A DNA stretch of 22,285 nucleotides from assembly GCA_023380755.1 (NCBI GenBank), contig JAMCSD010000007.1, positions 1 to 22,285 of the forward strand. The letters run 5' to 3'. Source of the stretch: Patescibacteria group bacterium (GTDB taxonomy: Bacteria > Patescibacteria > Microgenomatia > UBA12405). The notes below the pieces were generated by a model. That model had not been told where the DNA came from. It saw only the letters and a program-made list of their open reading frames with translations, and made no database searches. The translations under genes were made by a program, and so were the position numbers. Positions 1-7,827 of the stretch are shown here, piece by piece; position 1 is the stretch's first letter; each line of letters starts with the position of its first letter.

Positions 1-1468
1 AGATGAGGGATTGTTGCCCTTCGCTCATTACTGGTATCGCCTTATTAACCACTACCAATCCCTCATCTACCACCCGCATTCCCTGGTTTATTTCTCCATT
101 CACCCCCCAATCCATTAAGGTTCCCTCCATCACTCTTATTTTTCCCAAAGCATCTGTGGTCGTTGCGGTCGCCTTTTGCCAATTCTGCTGCTGGATACTT
201 TTTTCAATCGTTTGCACGCTGACTGCTACCTGCCATACTTGCCACGCCACCCACCCCATCACCGCCACTCCGGCTATCACCATCCCCACCGTTACCCCCA
301 AAAGCACCTTCCCCCAGCTTACCCCGCTTCTCCTTTTTGGTGTTGTTACTAAATTTGTTACCTGTACGGTCGCTACTGGTTTCGTCGGTTCAATATTTTT
401 TGTTGCCATTATCTTCGGCACCGTTTCTTGTTTCGGTATTTCTTCAGGTTTTGCTTCTTCTTCCTCCACCAGCTCCCCTTCTTCCTCTTCCTCTACGGGT
501 GTTGTCGGTAAAATAATTGGTCGTACCCAGGCCAGCTTTCCTTCTTCCTTTTTTTCTACTTTTTCCTTCTCTTTTTCTTCCTTTTTCTCTGTTTTTCTTG
601 TCTCCTCTTCCGCTACCACTTCATAGGGTAACTTTTTCTTTTCGACCACTTCTTCCACTACATATTTTCTTGCTGCTTCTTCTACCGTTTTTATCTGCGA
701 TGGTTTTTTTCTGCCGACTTCGTCGGCAATAGTAAAAAAATATTGTAGTGTTTCTTCAATGCTTTCCTGAAATGCCCTGGTCGGCACCCACCTTAACTTA
801 CTCCAGCTTTCTTCCACTGTTTCCCTTTCTATTTCTATCCGTTCCCCTTCTCTTTGCACTTCCTCCTTAGTCATCTTTGCTTCGCGTCTCAGAATCTTTC
901 CTACCTCCTCAGTCTCCATCTCTGCCCCCGCATACACCAATCTCTCCTCCCCTGTTCCCGACAAAAAACAAGCCCGCAGGGCTGCTTCTACCACGTCCTC
1001 TACTGCTACTGGTCGGACTGTTTTTGTTTTGGGGAGAGTAAGTGGCTTATTTAACACCGCCGAAACTATTAGACTTCCCACCCAGCTGCACTCTAAATCC
1101 ATTTCCACCCCATATACCTCATACACCTCAAATATCCGCCAATTAACCCGCAGGGCTGTTAAGCTATTTTCCAATGTTCTCGTATTTTTCTCCTGGTCTA
1201 TGAGTAACACTTCCAACTTAGCTCCGTCTGTTGCTGCCTTTTTCCACGCAGCTGTTTCTTGCCTTAGGTCAAAGACATAGGCCACCGTTTCTTCCACCTC
1301 ATTTACTCCACTCCTTAGTTCAAATCTTTTATCACTTTGTAAGTCCCCCGCCTCTTCTCCCACCCCAATTACCGCCATATCTTTTTCCAATAGCGCTCGA
1401 GTAATCGCTTTAGCCACAAAATGGTCAATTCCGACCACCAGGGCCACCGGCAGGCCAATATCCATCAT
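1..1468 (-). CDS. SDR/epimerase-like domain fused to a transmembrane, DUF4012-like protein (3' end cut by window)
   Basis: The reading frame is open from the tandem ATG-ATG at 1468/1465 to the window edge, giving 489 codons with no stop. Residues 1-265 resemble an extended short-chain dehydrogenase (NAD-dependent epimerase): a first strand LPVALVVG, a VYEVYG segment like the usual VYG region, then RPVAVEDVVEAA and RWVPTRAFQESIEETL, which match late epimerase motifs. The glycine-rich cofactor loop is degraded (GIDHFVA where GxxGFIG is expected), so I infer a binding or scaffold role rather than catalysis. A Lys/Glu-rich stretch (about 275-350) leads to one membrane helix (about 383-405) and the start of an extracytoplasmic domain. 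That layout resembles DUF4012 proteins, which often lie beside exopolysaccharide genes; this assignment comes from layout and memory, not a search. No clear Shine-Dalgarno precedes the start. The neighbouring flippase and ligase support a surface-glycan role. Confidence 0.7.
   Translation of the reverse strand, partial: MMDIGLPVALVVGIDHFVAKAITRALLEKDMAVIGVGEEAGDLQSDKRFELRSGVNEVEETVAYVFDLRQETAAWKKAATDGAKLEVLLIDQEKNTRTLENSLTALRVNWRIFEVYEVYGVEMDLECSWVGSLIVSAVLNKPLTLPKTKTVRPVAVEDVVEAALRACFLSGTGEERLVYAGAEMETEEVGKILRREAKMTKEEVQREGERIEIERETVEESWSKLRWVPTRAFQESIEETLQYFFTIADEVGRKKPSQIKTVEEAARKYVVEEVVEKKKLPYEVVAEEETRKTEKKEEKEKEKVEKKEEGKLAWVRPIILPTTPVEEEEEGELVEEEEAKPEEIPKQETVPKIMATKNIEPTKPVATVQVTNLVTTPKRRSGVSWGKVLLGVTVGMVIAGVAVMGWVAWQVWQVAVSVQTIEKSIQQQNWQKATATTTDALGKIRVMEGTLMDWGVNGEINQGMRVVDEGLVVVNKAIPVMSEGQQSLI
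704..740. repeat. Palindrome inside the SDR-like gene
   Basis: TGCCGAC (712-718) and GTCGGCA (722-728) form a perfect 7-bp inverted repeat around a 3-nt loop, flanked by T7 (704-710) and A7 (734-740). The whole block can fold as one long hairpin. It is read in frame as part of TIADEVGRKK, near residues 243-255 of the host protein. It may be a dispersed palindromic element, or simply coding sequence that happens to be palindromic. Confidence 0.5.
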
Positions 1469-1750
1469 CCTATTCTAAAGCAAATATGCTTCTTTAGGCT
1501 GGGTGCGGCAATAATTCGGTTATATTGCGGTTATTATTTTAATGGTTCACCATAATTCCCAAATTGTACATACGAAAGGTTTTACTTATGGGGCTAGGGA
1601 CGTGAAAAAGGTTAGTATTTTTATGGGGGATTTAGGTTCAAAATAGGGATGTCTATCTTTAAAAAAATGTCCGGACAGCTCTCTTAGGCCGTTTTAATAT
1701 CCGGCAAAATTGTCAGTATAGTCAGTAGGGAACTAGAACAAATTCTTGTC
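1469..1750. other. Intergenic region without a recognisable gene
   Basis: These 282 bases separate the flippase stop from the SDR-like gene start. I see no convincing reading frame or RNA gene. They contain a 10-bp palindrome beside a T-run (1661-1677), a direct repeat of GTCAGTA (near 1711-1726), and a small hairpin AAGCA-AATA-TGCTT (1478-1491) just upstream of the SDR-like start. A minus-strand promoter for the SDR-like gene should lie here. The only -35-like hexamer I noticed, TTGAAC (near 1640), lacks a good -10, so I do not call one. Confidence 0.5.
1661..1677 (-). terminator. Possible terminator after the flippase gene
   Basis: The perfect palindrome TGTCCGGACA (1668-1677) is followed on the minus strand by seven T residues (1667-1661). 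Position and T-run suit the end of the ligase-flippase operon. The palindrome leaves no room for a normal loop, so the stem would be short, and the call is tentative. Confidence 0.3.
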
Positions 1751-2953
1751 CTAAAAGCCGATTTTCCAGCTAGTTAAGGCCCACATTAATCCTTCTGAAG
1801 CCACGGTCATCCATGCCCCTGCTAAAATCCCGTAAATTGGGATTAATAACACGTTACCCACCACGTTGGTAATTAGGACTGTGATCCCGAAAATTAACAT
1901 TAGTTTTTGCTTTCCCCGGGATATCAGCCAAAAGCCGTTCAAGTGGTTGAGGTAGGAAAAAAATAAGGCCACAATTAGTACCCGTAAGACTCCCACCGAA
2001 GCTTGATATTGCCCGTGGCTTAAAATGTCGATTGCCCATGGTGCCAACATATATACCAGCGGTGCCCCCAATAGGATCATTCCCAATACCAGCCAGCGGC
2101 TTTTTCGGTAAATTTGCCCCTGATCCTTGTCTTGAGATAGCAGGGGAAAGACGCTGGCCATGAAAAAATAGGCCGGCATTATCAGGTTGCTGTAAATCTT
2201 GTACGCCAAACCGTACCAGGCTACCGGTTCCACCCCCCAATAATGTCGGATTAACATTGAGTCTACCGCCTTATCATAACCGGTAAACAGCAACAAATAT
2301 AATCCCATCGGCCACGATTCTCGCAGCAATTTTTTCAACAGATGGCTATCCCAGCTAATTTTTATTCCCTTAAAGAAATCTTTCACCGTCAGCCAGCCGA
2401 CTGCCACACTAATCCACCTGGCAACCAGATAGGCCACCATCACCTGAAGCAGATTAAAGCTGCTGGCATTCATTAACAGCCACACCACAAACAATAAGGG
2501 AAAGAGGACGTCAATTATTGTCTTCACTTCAAGCTTCAAGCGGTATTGCCACAAGATTTCCAAGCTGCCCGCTACCGAAGTTCCCCACAACATCAATAAG
2601 GCCGCCATCGCCTCGCCGCGGATTCCTTCAAAGCCGCTGTAAACCAGGCTGAATATTGTCCCAACTCCAAACATGACTGCCGCCAAAAATAGCCGTAATT
2701 CAAACAGTTGTACCCAAATCTTTTGTTGTTTTTCCTTTCCGGCTTGCACCATTTCCCGGACTCCAATTACTCGAGTCCCCAAATCCGCTGCGGCATCAAA
2801 CAATAAGAAAATTGAGGTTATCAGGGTAAAATTACCATATCCTTTCACCCCTAAGGTCCCTGTTAACAGTCTAATAGTTTCTAAGCTAATTAAGGTCGTC
2901 ACTGCTTTTCCGGCAATCTGCACTCCCGTCGATTGGATCGTCTTTCTCAGCAT
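1751..2953 (-). CDS. Polysaccharide/oligosaccharide flippase (Wzx-like, MOP superfamily)
   Basis: This 400-residue, strongly hydrophobic protein has about 10-12 predicted membrane helices. The N-terminus is typical of polysaccharide biosynthesis/flippase proteins: a helix with AGKAVTTLISLETIRLLTG, then GVKGYGNFTL and DLGTRVIGVREM. Members of this family move lipid-linked sugar repeat units across the cytoplasmic membrane. The ATG at 2953 lies four bases from the stop of the upstream O-antigen ligase-like gene, and AAGGA abuts the start, so the two genes are almost certainly co-transcribed and probably translationally coupled. The length is slightly short for the family (often 410-480) but both ends look intact. 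Substrate cannot be told from sequence. The family call is firm; assignment to Wzx rather than a teichuronic- or S-layer-glycan exporter is inference. Confidence 0.85.
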   Translation of the reverse strand: MLRKTIQSTGVQIAGKAVTTLISLETIRLLTGTLGVKGYGNFTLITSIFLLFDAAADLGTRVIGVREMVQAGKEKQQKIWVQLFELRLFLAAVMFGVGTIFSLVYSGFEGIRGEAMAALLMLWGTSVAGSLEILWQYRLKLEVKTIIDVLFPLLFVVWLLMNASSFNLLQVMVAYLVARWISVAVGWLTVKDFFKGIKISWDSHLLKKLLRESWPMGLYLLLFTGYDKAVDSMLIRHYWGVEPVAWYGLAYKIYSNLIMPAYFFMASVFPLLSQDKDQGQIYRKSRWLVLGMILLGAPLVYMLAPWAIDILSHGQYQASVGVLRVLIVALFFSYLNHLNGFWLISRGKQKLMLIFGITVLITNVVGNVLLIPIYGILAGAWMTVASEGLMWALTSWKIGF

Positions 2954-2956
2954 TCC

Positions 2957-4135
2957 TTATTGTATTACACTCCACACTACTATCCCTAACCACCAGTTTT
3001 GGGGCAGCGTCCACCAGTAGTGGTCCACCAAACTGGTTACCAGAATTACTACCCCCATATAAATCTCGGCTTTATTTATGCATCTCCACTTATTTATCAC
3101 TTCCCTTTTTATTATCCCTATTAATGCCAGTACCCCTGCTAATCCTAGTTCTGATAACCAGAGTAGGGGAATATTATGGACTGGTTGCAGCCAAAAAATC
3201 CCGTTTTTATCTCGGTACTCCGGTAATTTCACTAAAAAATTTTGTAATCCCACTCCCAAGATCGGGGAGCCTTCCCACATGCGTACAGCTGCCCGACCCA
3301 GTTCTAGTCTTTTTTGAATTCCTTCGCTATCCCATCCTCCCAGCCACCCTTGCCCCAGCCACCAACCCGCCCCCAACCCCATACCCAACAGTATTGTTTT
3401 CCACTTCTTACTTATTCTTAACTCATAAATGACATACCCCGCCGTCAGCAGCCAAATCATCCGGCTGCCGCTTATCATTATCCCTAATCCCGCCATTCCT
3501 GTCACCACCCAATACCACCAATTCTTTCTCTTAATCGTTTCTTGCCATAACAGCCACCCCACCAACAAAAACCCTGCCAAGCTGTTTGGATGTGAAAAAC
3601 TCCCGTAAGCCCGAATAAATTCACTTCCTCCCACTGCCAGCTTTGCAATTCCCGGCGTTGCTCCGGAAAAGCTTCTTTCTCCCAGCCAATAAAATATTCC
3701 TTGAACACTCCCGCCCTGTATCACTTGCCTCCAGCCTAATCCCGTTTCCAATATTATCCATCCTGGAATTATCCACTTCAAAAACTGCCTCACTCTTAAC
3801 CGCTGTTTGCTTAAAACCACTACCGTTACCACCCCTTGACCAATCCTTAACCATTTCCCTCCCGCTTCCCAGGGTGCCGTTGCCGCCAGGGTATTAATTA
3901 TCGCTATCCCAATTGCCAACCATAAATATTTATTATTAATTATTCTCTTCCCGCTCGAAATTAGAAATTTGGCATTACTTAGTACTAATCCTATCCACAC
4001 CATGTCTAGCAAATATAGAGTCGGGGAGAGGTAGTCCACTCTAATTCCCATCACCTTACTCCATTCCGGCCACCAGTGGTATCCCAGTTGGGTTGGAATT
4101 AGCAATAAAAACAAAAATAATAGTCCCTCAGCCAT
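2957..4135 (-). CDS. O-antigen ligase / polymerase family membrane protein (Wzy_C-like)
   Basis: This protein of about 392 residues has many membrane helices. It carries two hallmarks of the O-antigen ligase/polymerase family: a central EFIRAYGSFSHPNSLAGFLL segment (the R-x-G-x-F-x-HPN motif) near residue 175, and a C-terminal SPILGVGLQNF, then VHNIPLLWLSELGLAG, matching the GVGxxNF...HN...ELG pattern. Such enzymes transfer or polymerise glycans from lipid carriers on the outer face of the cytoplasmic membrane; protein O-glycosylases belong to the same family. I chose the ATG at 4135; a GTG at 4138 directly before it is equally possible. There is no Shine-Dalgarno. It lies 51 bases after khpB in the same direction, so read-through from the rpmH operon is plausible. 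Confidence 0.82.
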   Translation of the reverse strand: MAEGLLFLFLLLIPTQLGYHWWPEWSKVMGIRVDYLSPTLYLLDMVWIGLVLSNAKFLISSGKRIINNKYLWLAIGIAIINTLAATAPWEAGGKWLRIGQGVVTVVVLSKQRLRVRQFLKWIIPGWIILETGLGWRQVIQGGSVQGIFYWLGERSFSGATPGIAKLAVGGSEFIRAYGSFSHPNSLAGFLLVGWLLWQETIKRKNWWYWVVTGMAGLGIMISGSRMIWLLTAGYVIYELRISKKWKTILLGMGLGAGWWLGQGWLGGWDSEGIQKRLELGRAAVRMWEGSPILGVGLQNFLVKLPEYRDKNGIFWLQPVHNIPLLWLSELGLAGVLALIGIIKREVINKWRCINKAEIYMGVVILVTSLVDHYWWTLPQNWWLGIVVWSVIQ

Positions 4136-4186
4136 CACACCAATACTATCTCACATTACCCTTAATCATTAAAAATTAATCCTTGG

Positions 4187-4666
4187 TCACTCACTCAATG
4201 GTTTCACCACAATATGCCTTTCTTCCCCTTCACCTTCCGATTCGGAACTTATGCCTTCCGTATTGACTAGTACCATATGGCAAATCCTTCTTTCAAACGA
4301 GCTCATCGGTGCCAAAGGCACGGCTCTTTTTTCTTTAATTGCCCTTTCGGCAGCCGCCAACGCCACCTTTTCCAGTCGGCTCTTTTGTTCTTGGCGGTAA
4401 CTGTTGACGTCTAAAAGCACTCTCACCCAGCTTTCTAATTTCTTTTTAACCATTAATGCCAAAATTAATTGCACCGCTGCCAAATTCTTTCCCCGAAAAC
4501 CGATTAATCCTCCTGGATTATTAACTTGGACACTGACTAGTACTTGTTCTTCGCCTCCCTCATTTTCCATGTCTTCCACGTAGGCATTTTCCACTTCGAT
4601 ATTAATTTTTCCTAATAGTTCGCAGGTTAAATCAAGAATTATTTGGTTGCGTTCTTTGTGATCCAT
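4187..4666 (-). CDS. khpB: KhpB/Jag-type KH-R3H RNA-binding protein
   Basis: The 159-residue protein has a KH domain with the nucleic-acid loop IGFRG (residues 55-59, where many homologues have GRRG) followed by KNLAAVQLIL. It ends with an R3H domain whose R-x3-H signature is R126/H130, followed by VNTEGISSESEGEGEERHIVV. The N-terminal Jag_N domain of many Firmicute homologues is absent, which is normal for small versions. Known family role: RNA binding linked to cell-wall and division control, and almost always encoded after yidC, as here (54-base gap). The downstream envelope genes continue in the same direction. Confidence 0.92.
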   Translation of the reverse strand: MDHKERNQIILDLTCELLGKINIEVENAYVEDMENEGGEEQVLVSVQVNNPGGLIGFRGKNLAAVQLILALMVKKKLESWVRVLLDVNSYRQEQKSRLEKVALAAAERAIKEKRAVPLAPMSSFERRICHMVLVNTEGISSESEGEGEERHIVVKPLSE

Positions 4667-4720
4667 AACGGCTATTGTATCATGCTCTTGCCCGCTTTAG
4701 CGCAAAAGAACCGTCTACTT

Positions 4721-5509
4721 TTATATTTCTTTATTCAACCTTTCTCCCACCACCTGTTGGCCAATCATTACCACTGAATTCACAAACCAGTAGAGGAGTA
4801 TCCCCAATGAAAAATTCCATCCAATCACTAAAGTCATCAGCGGCATAAAGTACAGTGATTGAGTTCTCATTGCCGCCATCATATCGTCTTCTTTATCTTC
4901 TGTCGCCTTGGTTGCCGCTGCCTCATTAATTCCTTTGGCTTGTGCCGGCATCATTAATCTTGCCGATAAATATTGGGCAATCGCTGATCCTACCAGTAAC
5001 ACTATGGGTAACAGCATCGCCACCATCGACTTACTTGCAAATGCCGCTGCCGGCGTCATTCCCAAGTTTGATCCCATAAACGACAAATCAAACTTGAACC
5101 CGTCATGCACTTGTAAAAAGGGGAGTAGCTGGCTATTTACTTCCGCCATCGTTCCTTTGCCGTGTGAAAAGTTCGTCACTAAATTAAAGGCGGAAAAGAA
5201 TAAAATTAGCACCACGATTTGCAATAACTGCGGTAAACATCCCGACATCGGGTTAATCCCATATTCCTTATATAATTCCATTTGGGCTGCTGCCAGCTTT
5301 TGTTTATCATCTTTAAACTTTTCTTGTAGTTTCTTCATCCTTGGTGCTATTTTTCGCATCACTTTGGCTGACTTCAAGCTTGGCAGCACCAGCGGGAAGA
5401 GGAGTATTCTTAACAGTACTGTCACAATTACCACCGACCACCCCAGGTTCCCCACCAGGTAATAAAAGCCAAATAAAGCGTTCACAAAAGGTGCTATCAG
5501 CAAATTCAT
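4721..5509 (-). CDS. yidC: YidC/Oxa1-family membrane protein insertase
   Basis: The 262-residue protein begins with a membrane helix and has the family core: the arginine within VTVLLRILLFPLVLPSLKS (R34, expected in the hydrophilic groove), a charged cytoplasmic hairpin (APRMKKLQEKFKDDKQKL), KEYGINPMSGCLPQLLQ (the NP-x-GCLP signature), and C-terminal helices ending in FSLGILLYWFVNSVVMIGQQ. It lacks the large periplasmic domain of Proteobacterial YidC, so it is the short Gram-positive/CPR type. It inserts membrane proteins alone or with SecYEG. The ATG at 5509 is preceded by AAGGA at a reasonable distance. It follows yidD by 37 bases in the conserved rpmH operon. Confidence 0.95.
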   Translation of the reverse strand: MNLLIAPFVNALFGFYYLVGNLGWSVVIVTVLLRILLFPLVLPSLKSAKVMRKIAPRMKKLQEKFKDDKQKLAAAQMELYKEYGINPMSGCLPQLLQIVVLILFFSAFNLVTNFSHGKGTMAEVNSQLLPFLQVHDGFKFDLSFMGSNLGMTPAAAFASKSMVAMLLPIVLLVGSAIAQYLSARLMMPAQAKGINEAAATKATEDKEDDMMAAMRTQSLYFMPLMTLVIGWNFSLGILLYWFVNSVVMIGQQVVGERLNKEI

Positions 5510-5546
5510 TATTTTCCTTTATCCTTCAACATTAAACTTTGACTAG

Positions 5547-5750
5547 TTATTTTAGCAGATCAACTCCGCTTCCACCCCACGGATGGCATCGCCCCACTCG
5601 CTTTAATCCTAACCATAACCCTCTTACCACCCCATATTTCTCTACTGCTTGGTATGTATATTCTGAGCAACTGGGCACAAACCGGCACCCGTATCCCCGG
5701 GAAATATATTTTTTGTACCCTAGTAGCATTTTCATCACTACCTTTTTCAT
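5547..5750 (-). CDS. yidD: YidD membrane protein insertion efficiency factor
   Basis: This 67-residue protein carries the family pattern nearly complete: LLGYKKYISRG, then CRFVPSCSEYTYQAVEKYG, GLWLGLKR and RCHPWGGSGVD. The three conserved cysteines are present, and the length is normal. YidD is thought to assist YidC in membrane protein insertion. Its ATG overlaps the rnpA stop as ATGA (5747-5750), indicating translational coupling; yidC follows 37 bases on. Confidence 0.95.
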   Translation of the reverse strand: MKKVVMKMLLGYKKYISRGYGCRFVPSCSEYTYQAVEKYGVVRGLWLGLKRVGRCHPWGGSGVDLLK

Positions 5751-6073
5751 ACTTTAGTCAATTTTTCCACCTCTTTTTCTATTATTATCCGTTTTTCCCC
5801 GACAATTCTCGGCTTCACTAGTAATATCATCCGGATCCCTTTGGGCAGCTGATCTAAACTTTTTCTCAATTCTTCCGCTAATATCCGTCTTATTTTATTC
5901 CTTACTACTGCTTTTTTCGATATCTTCCGTGATATCACTATTCCAAACTTCTTTTCTTCATCCGGCAATATTAGTCTAATTTGGCCAAAAAGAGGGGAGT
6001 GGACCAATTTTCCCTCCTTTTTAACTTGCCAGAATTCTTTTCGTTGGCTGATCCGGTTCTTTTTCTTTAACAC
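5747..6073 (-). CDS. rnpA: Ribonuclease P protein component
   Basis: The 108-residue protein has the RNase P protein fold signatures: N-terminal KNRISQRKEFWQVKKEG, a central FGIVISRKISKKAVVRNKIRR with the RNR motif at residues 58-63, and a helix LAEELRKSLDQL. It joins the catalytic RNase P RNA (not in this window) to remove the 5' leader from pre-tRNA. The start is GTG at 6073, 24 bases after the rpmH stop; no in-frame ATG fits the conserved N-terminus. Its stop overlaps the yidD start. Confidence 0.95.
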   Translation of the reverse strand: MLKKKNRISQRKEFWQVKKEGKLVHSPLFGQIRLILPDEEKKFGIVISRKISKKAVVRNKIRRILAEELRKSLDQLPKGIRMILLVKPRIVGEKRIIIEKEVEKLTKV

Positions 6074-6097
6074 TCTTTATTTTACTGCTTCTTCTCT

Positions 6098-6247
6098 TTA
6101 TTTTTTCTTTACTGCCACTGTCAATCGCTTTCTGCCTTTAGCTCGACGGCGTTTCAAGACATTTCGTCCGTCATGATTGCTCATCCGTTCCAGGAATCCG
6201 TGGACCCGGGCCCGTTTTATTTTTTTTGGTTGAAAGGTTCTTTTCAT
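6098..6247 (-). CDS. rpmH: 50S ribosomal protein L34
   Basis: This short frame of 49 residues begins MKRTFQPKKIKRARVHGF, then has MSNHDGRNVLKRRRAKGRKRL, a near-perfect L34 sequence. It is the first gene of the leftward rpmH-rnpA-yidD-yidC-khpB operon and diverges from dnaA, the classic bacterial origin arrangement. The ATG at 6247 matches the family start. The C-terminus ends with extra lysines (VAVKKK). A -10-like TAGAAT (6255-6260, minus strand) lies only seven bases before the ATG, so the transcript may have a very short leader. Confidence 0.97.
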   Translation of the reverse strand: MKRTFQPKKIKRARVHGFLERMSNHDGRNVLKRRRAKGRKRLTVAVKKK

Positions 6248-6422
6248 AGCCGTTATTCTACCATAATCTCCCGATTTTCTAGCTTACTTGTTTTTTTTAA
6301 AACTCCTTTTTTGATCTCTTTCCTTTTGTGGAAAACTCATGTAAAGTTATCTTAATCCCTGTCTGATTTTAACCTCCCCCTTGATAAAGCTTTAGCCTAT
6401 TCATTCATTAAATATCTCATTA
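6248..6422. promoter_or_regulatory. Divergent rpmH / dnaA control region
   Basis: This 175-bp AT-rich spacer separates the two divergent start codons. Rightward, TTGATA (6381-6386) is a -35-like hexamer and TAAATA (6409-6414) a -10-like one, but their 22-bp spacing is too wide for confidence. There is no Shine-Dalgarno before dnaA, so a leaderless or very short-leader transcript is possible. Leftward, TAGAAT (6255-6260) could be the rpmH -10. One DnaA box lies in the middle. Confidence 0.55.
6327..6335 (-). promoter_or_regulatory. DnaA box upstream of dnaA
   Basis: TGTGGAAAA on the + strand is TTTTCCACA on the minus strand, a match to the TTWTNCACA box. It is identical to the third box of the downstream cluster (7840-7848). 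Its place about 90 bases before dnaA suits DnaA autoregulation or a second part of a bipartite origin. Confidence 0.6.
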
Positions 6423-7793
6423 ATGACGCTTGACCAAATTTGGAAGAATGTCAAAGAAGAACTTCGGATTTGCATGGCTCCGGCTGTCTTTCAAACCTTT
6501 GCTGCCAAAACTGAGCTCCTTATTCTCCAAGAGGATAAAGCGACTATTGGCTGCCCCAATGCCTACATGGTCGACATCAATCATAAACGTTACTACCAGC
6601 TTTTCCAGGCTGCTCTCGATCACCAAACCCAACACCGCAACACCCTTGAGTTTATTATCCAGGAGCCCCTCCGGGTGGACACCGATCCTAAACCCATTGG
6701 CCCGCTCTTCTCTCCACCTCCGTACGAGACAAAAGCTGGCTTGCCCGCCGAAGCGGGAGCGAAGGCGGGCCTCCATCCCAAGTACACTTTTGAAAACCTG
6801 ATTGTCGGCAATTCTAACAATTTTGCCTACGCTGCCGCTCAAGGCATTGTTAAAAATCCTGGCCTTTCTTACAATCCCTTTTTTATTTGGGGCGGTGTCG
6901 GGGTAGGGAAGACCCATCTTATGCAGGCCATTGGCCACGAGCTGCTTAAAAATAATCCCGCTCTCAAGGTTAAGTATTTTCCGGCCGAAACCTTTGGTAA
7001 CGAACTTATTGCCGCCCTTCGTGGTAAAACTATCAGCCAGTTTAAGGAAAAATATCGCAATCTTGATTGTTTTCTGGTTGACGACATCCAGTTTATTGCC
7101 GGTAAAGAATACATTCAGGAGGAATTTTTTCACACCTTCAATGCTCTTCATCTGGCCGGTAAACAAGTCGTCCTTACTTCCGACCGCAAGCCCAGTGAAA
7201 TCGATCACCTCGAAGATCGCCTCGTTTCCCGTTTTATGGGCGGCTTAACTGTCGATATTCAGCCGCCCGATTATGAAATGCGGGTCGCCATTATCAAACA
7301 AAAAGCCGAAGAACAGCGGATTTCTCTTCAAGATGAAGCCGTCCATTATTTAGCCGAAAACATTGTTTCCAATATCCGCGACATTCAGGGCCGTCTTCAA
7401 CAGCTCATTGTTCAGGCCCAAGCCGGTCACCTTGAAAACCTCACCCTCGAGTTCGTTCAAGGTGTTTTAGCTCCCAATTCTGTCTCTCCTGCCTATACTT
7501 TATCCAATAACAATCTCACCCCCCGTCATATTATTTCCGTTTGTGCCAAACACTTCAACATTAAAACAGGGGAGTTATGTGGTAACAGCCGCAAAAAAGA
7601 ACTGGTTACTGCCCGCCATATTACTGCTTATCTTCTTTTAAATGAAATTAATCTCCCCTTAGAAGAGGTTGGTCGCCTTTTAGGCGGTCGCGATCACACC
7701 AGCATTATGCATGCCCGTGACAAGATATCCACTACGCTTTCCACTAACCCCCAGTTGCAGCAACTTATCAACCAGATCAAGAGTACTTTTTAA
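6423..7793 (+). CDS. dnaA: Chromosomal replication initiator DnaA
   Basis: This 456-residue protein has all four DnaA domains. Domain I is at the N-terminus (LDQIWKNVKEEL); a variable linker covers about residues 85-118. The AAA+ domain starts at KYTFENLIVG, with Walker A GGVGVGKT (157-164), Walker B FLVDDIQF (217 on) and a DRLVSRFMGGLTVDIQPP arginine-finger region. The C-terminal DNA-binding domain carries VGRLLGGRDHTSIMHARDKI, the box-recognition signature. DnaA melts the origin and recruits the helicase loader and helicase. The ATG at 6423 has no Shine-Dalgarno. The linker holds a short Ala/Gly-rich insertion encoded by a GC-rich palindrome (6743-6770). The cluster of DnaA boxes lies directly after the stop. 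Confidence 0.98.
   Translation: MTLDQIWKNVKEELRICMAPAVFQTFAAKTELLILQEDKATIGCPNAYMVDINHKRYYQLFQAALDHQTQHRNTLEFIIQEPLRVDTDPKPIGPLFSPPPYETKAGLPAEAGAKAGLHPKYTFENLIVGNSNNFAYAAAQGIVKNPGLSYNPFFIWGGVGVGKTHLMQAIGHELLKNNPALKVKYFPAETFGNELIAALRGKTISQFKEKYRNLDCFLVDDIQFIAGKEYIQEEFFHTFNALHLAGKQVVLTSDRKPSEIDHLEDRLVSRFMGGLTVDIQPPDYEMRVAIIKQKAEEQRISLQDEAVHYLAENIVSNIRDIQGRLQQLIVQAQAGHLENLTLEFVQGVLAPNSVSPAYTLSNNNLTPRHIISVCAKHFNIKTGELCGNSRKKELVTARHITAYLLLNEINLPLEEVGRLLGGRDHTSIMHARDKISTTLSTNPQLQQLINQIKSTF
6743..6770. repeat. GC-rich palindrome inserted in frame in the DnaA linker
   Basis: GCCCGCC (6743-6749) and GGCGGGC (6764-6770) form a perfect inverted repeat around 14 bases. A nested alternative hairpin, CCCGC-CGAA-GCGGG, occupies 6744-6757. 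It encodes the low-complexity residues LPAEAGAKAG (about 107-116) between domain I and the AAA+ domain, where length varies freely in DnaA. Its GC content is much higher than the surrounding gene. Confidence 0.6.
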
Positions 7794-7806
7794 TCCATTT
7801 CATTAT

Positions 7807-7815
7807 TTATCCACA
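7807..7815 (+). promoter_or_regulatory. DnaA box 1 (consensus)
   Basis: TTATCCACA is an exact match to the strong consensus box, 13 bases after the dnaA stop codon. Confidence 0.85.
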
Positions 7816-7827
7816 ATTTTTAGTGAC

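Noticed and set aside
3..626. Plus-strand open frame rich in Ser/Pro/Phe at the left edge
   Set aside because: It is the reverse of the linker and membrane part of the SDR-like fusion, which is open for 489 codons on the minus strand and has recognisable motifs.
6420..7208. Long minus-strand open frame (262 codons) opposite dnaA
   Set aside because: It mirrors the dnaA frame; the translation shows no domain and dnaA is certain. The open antisense frame follows from codon bias.
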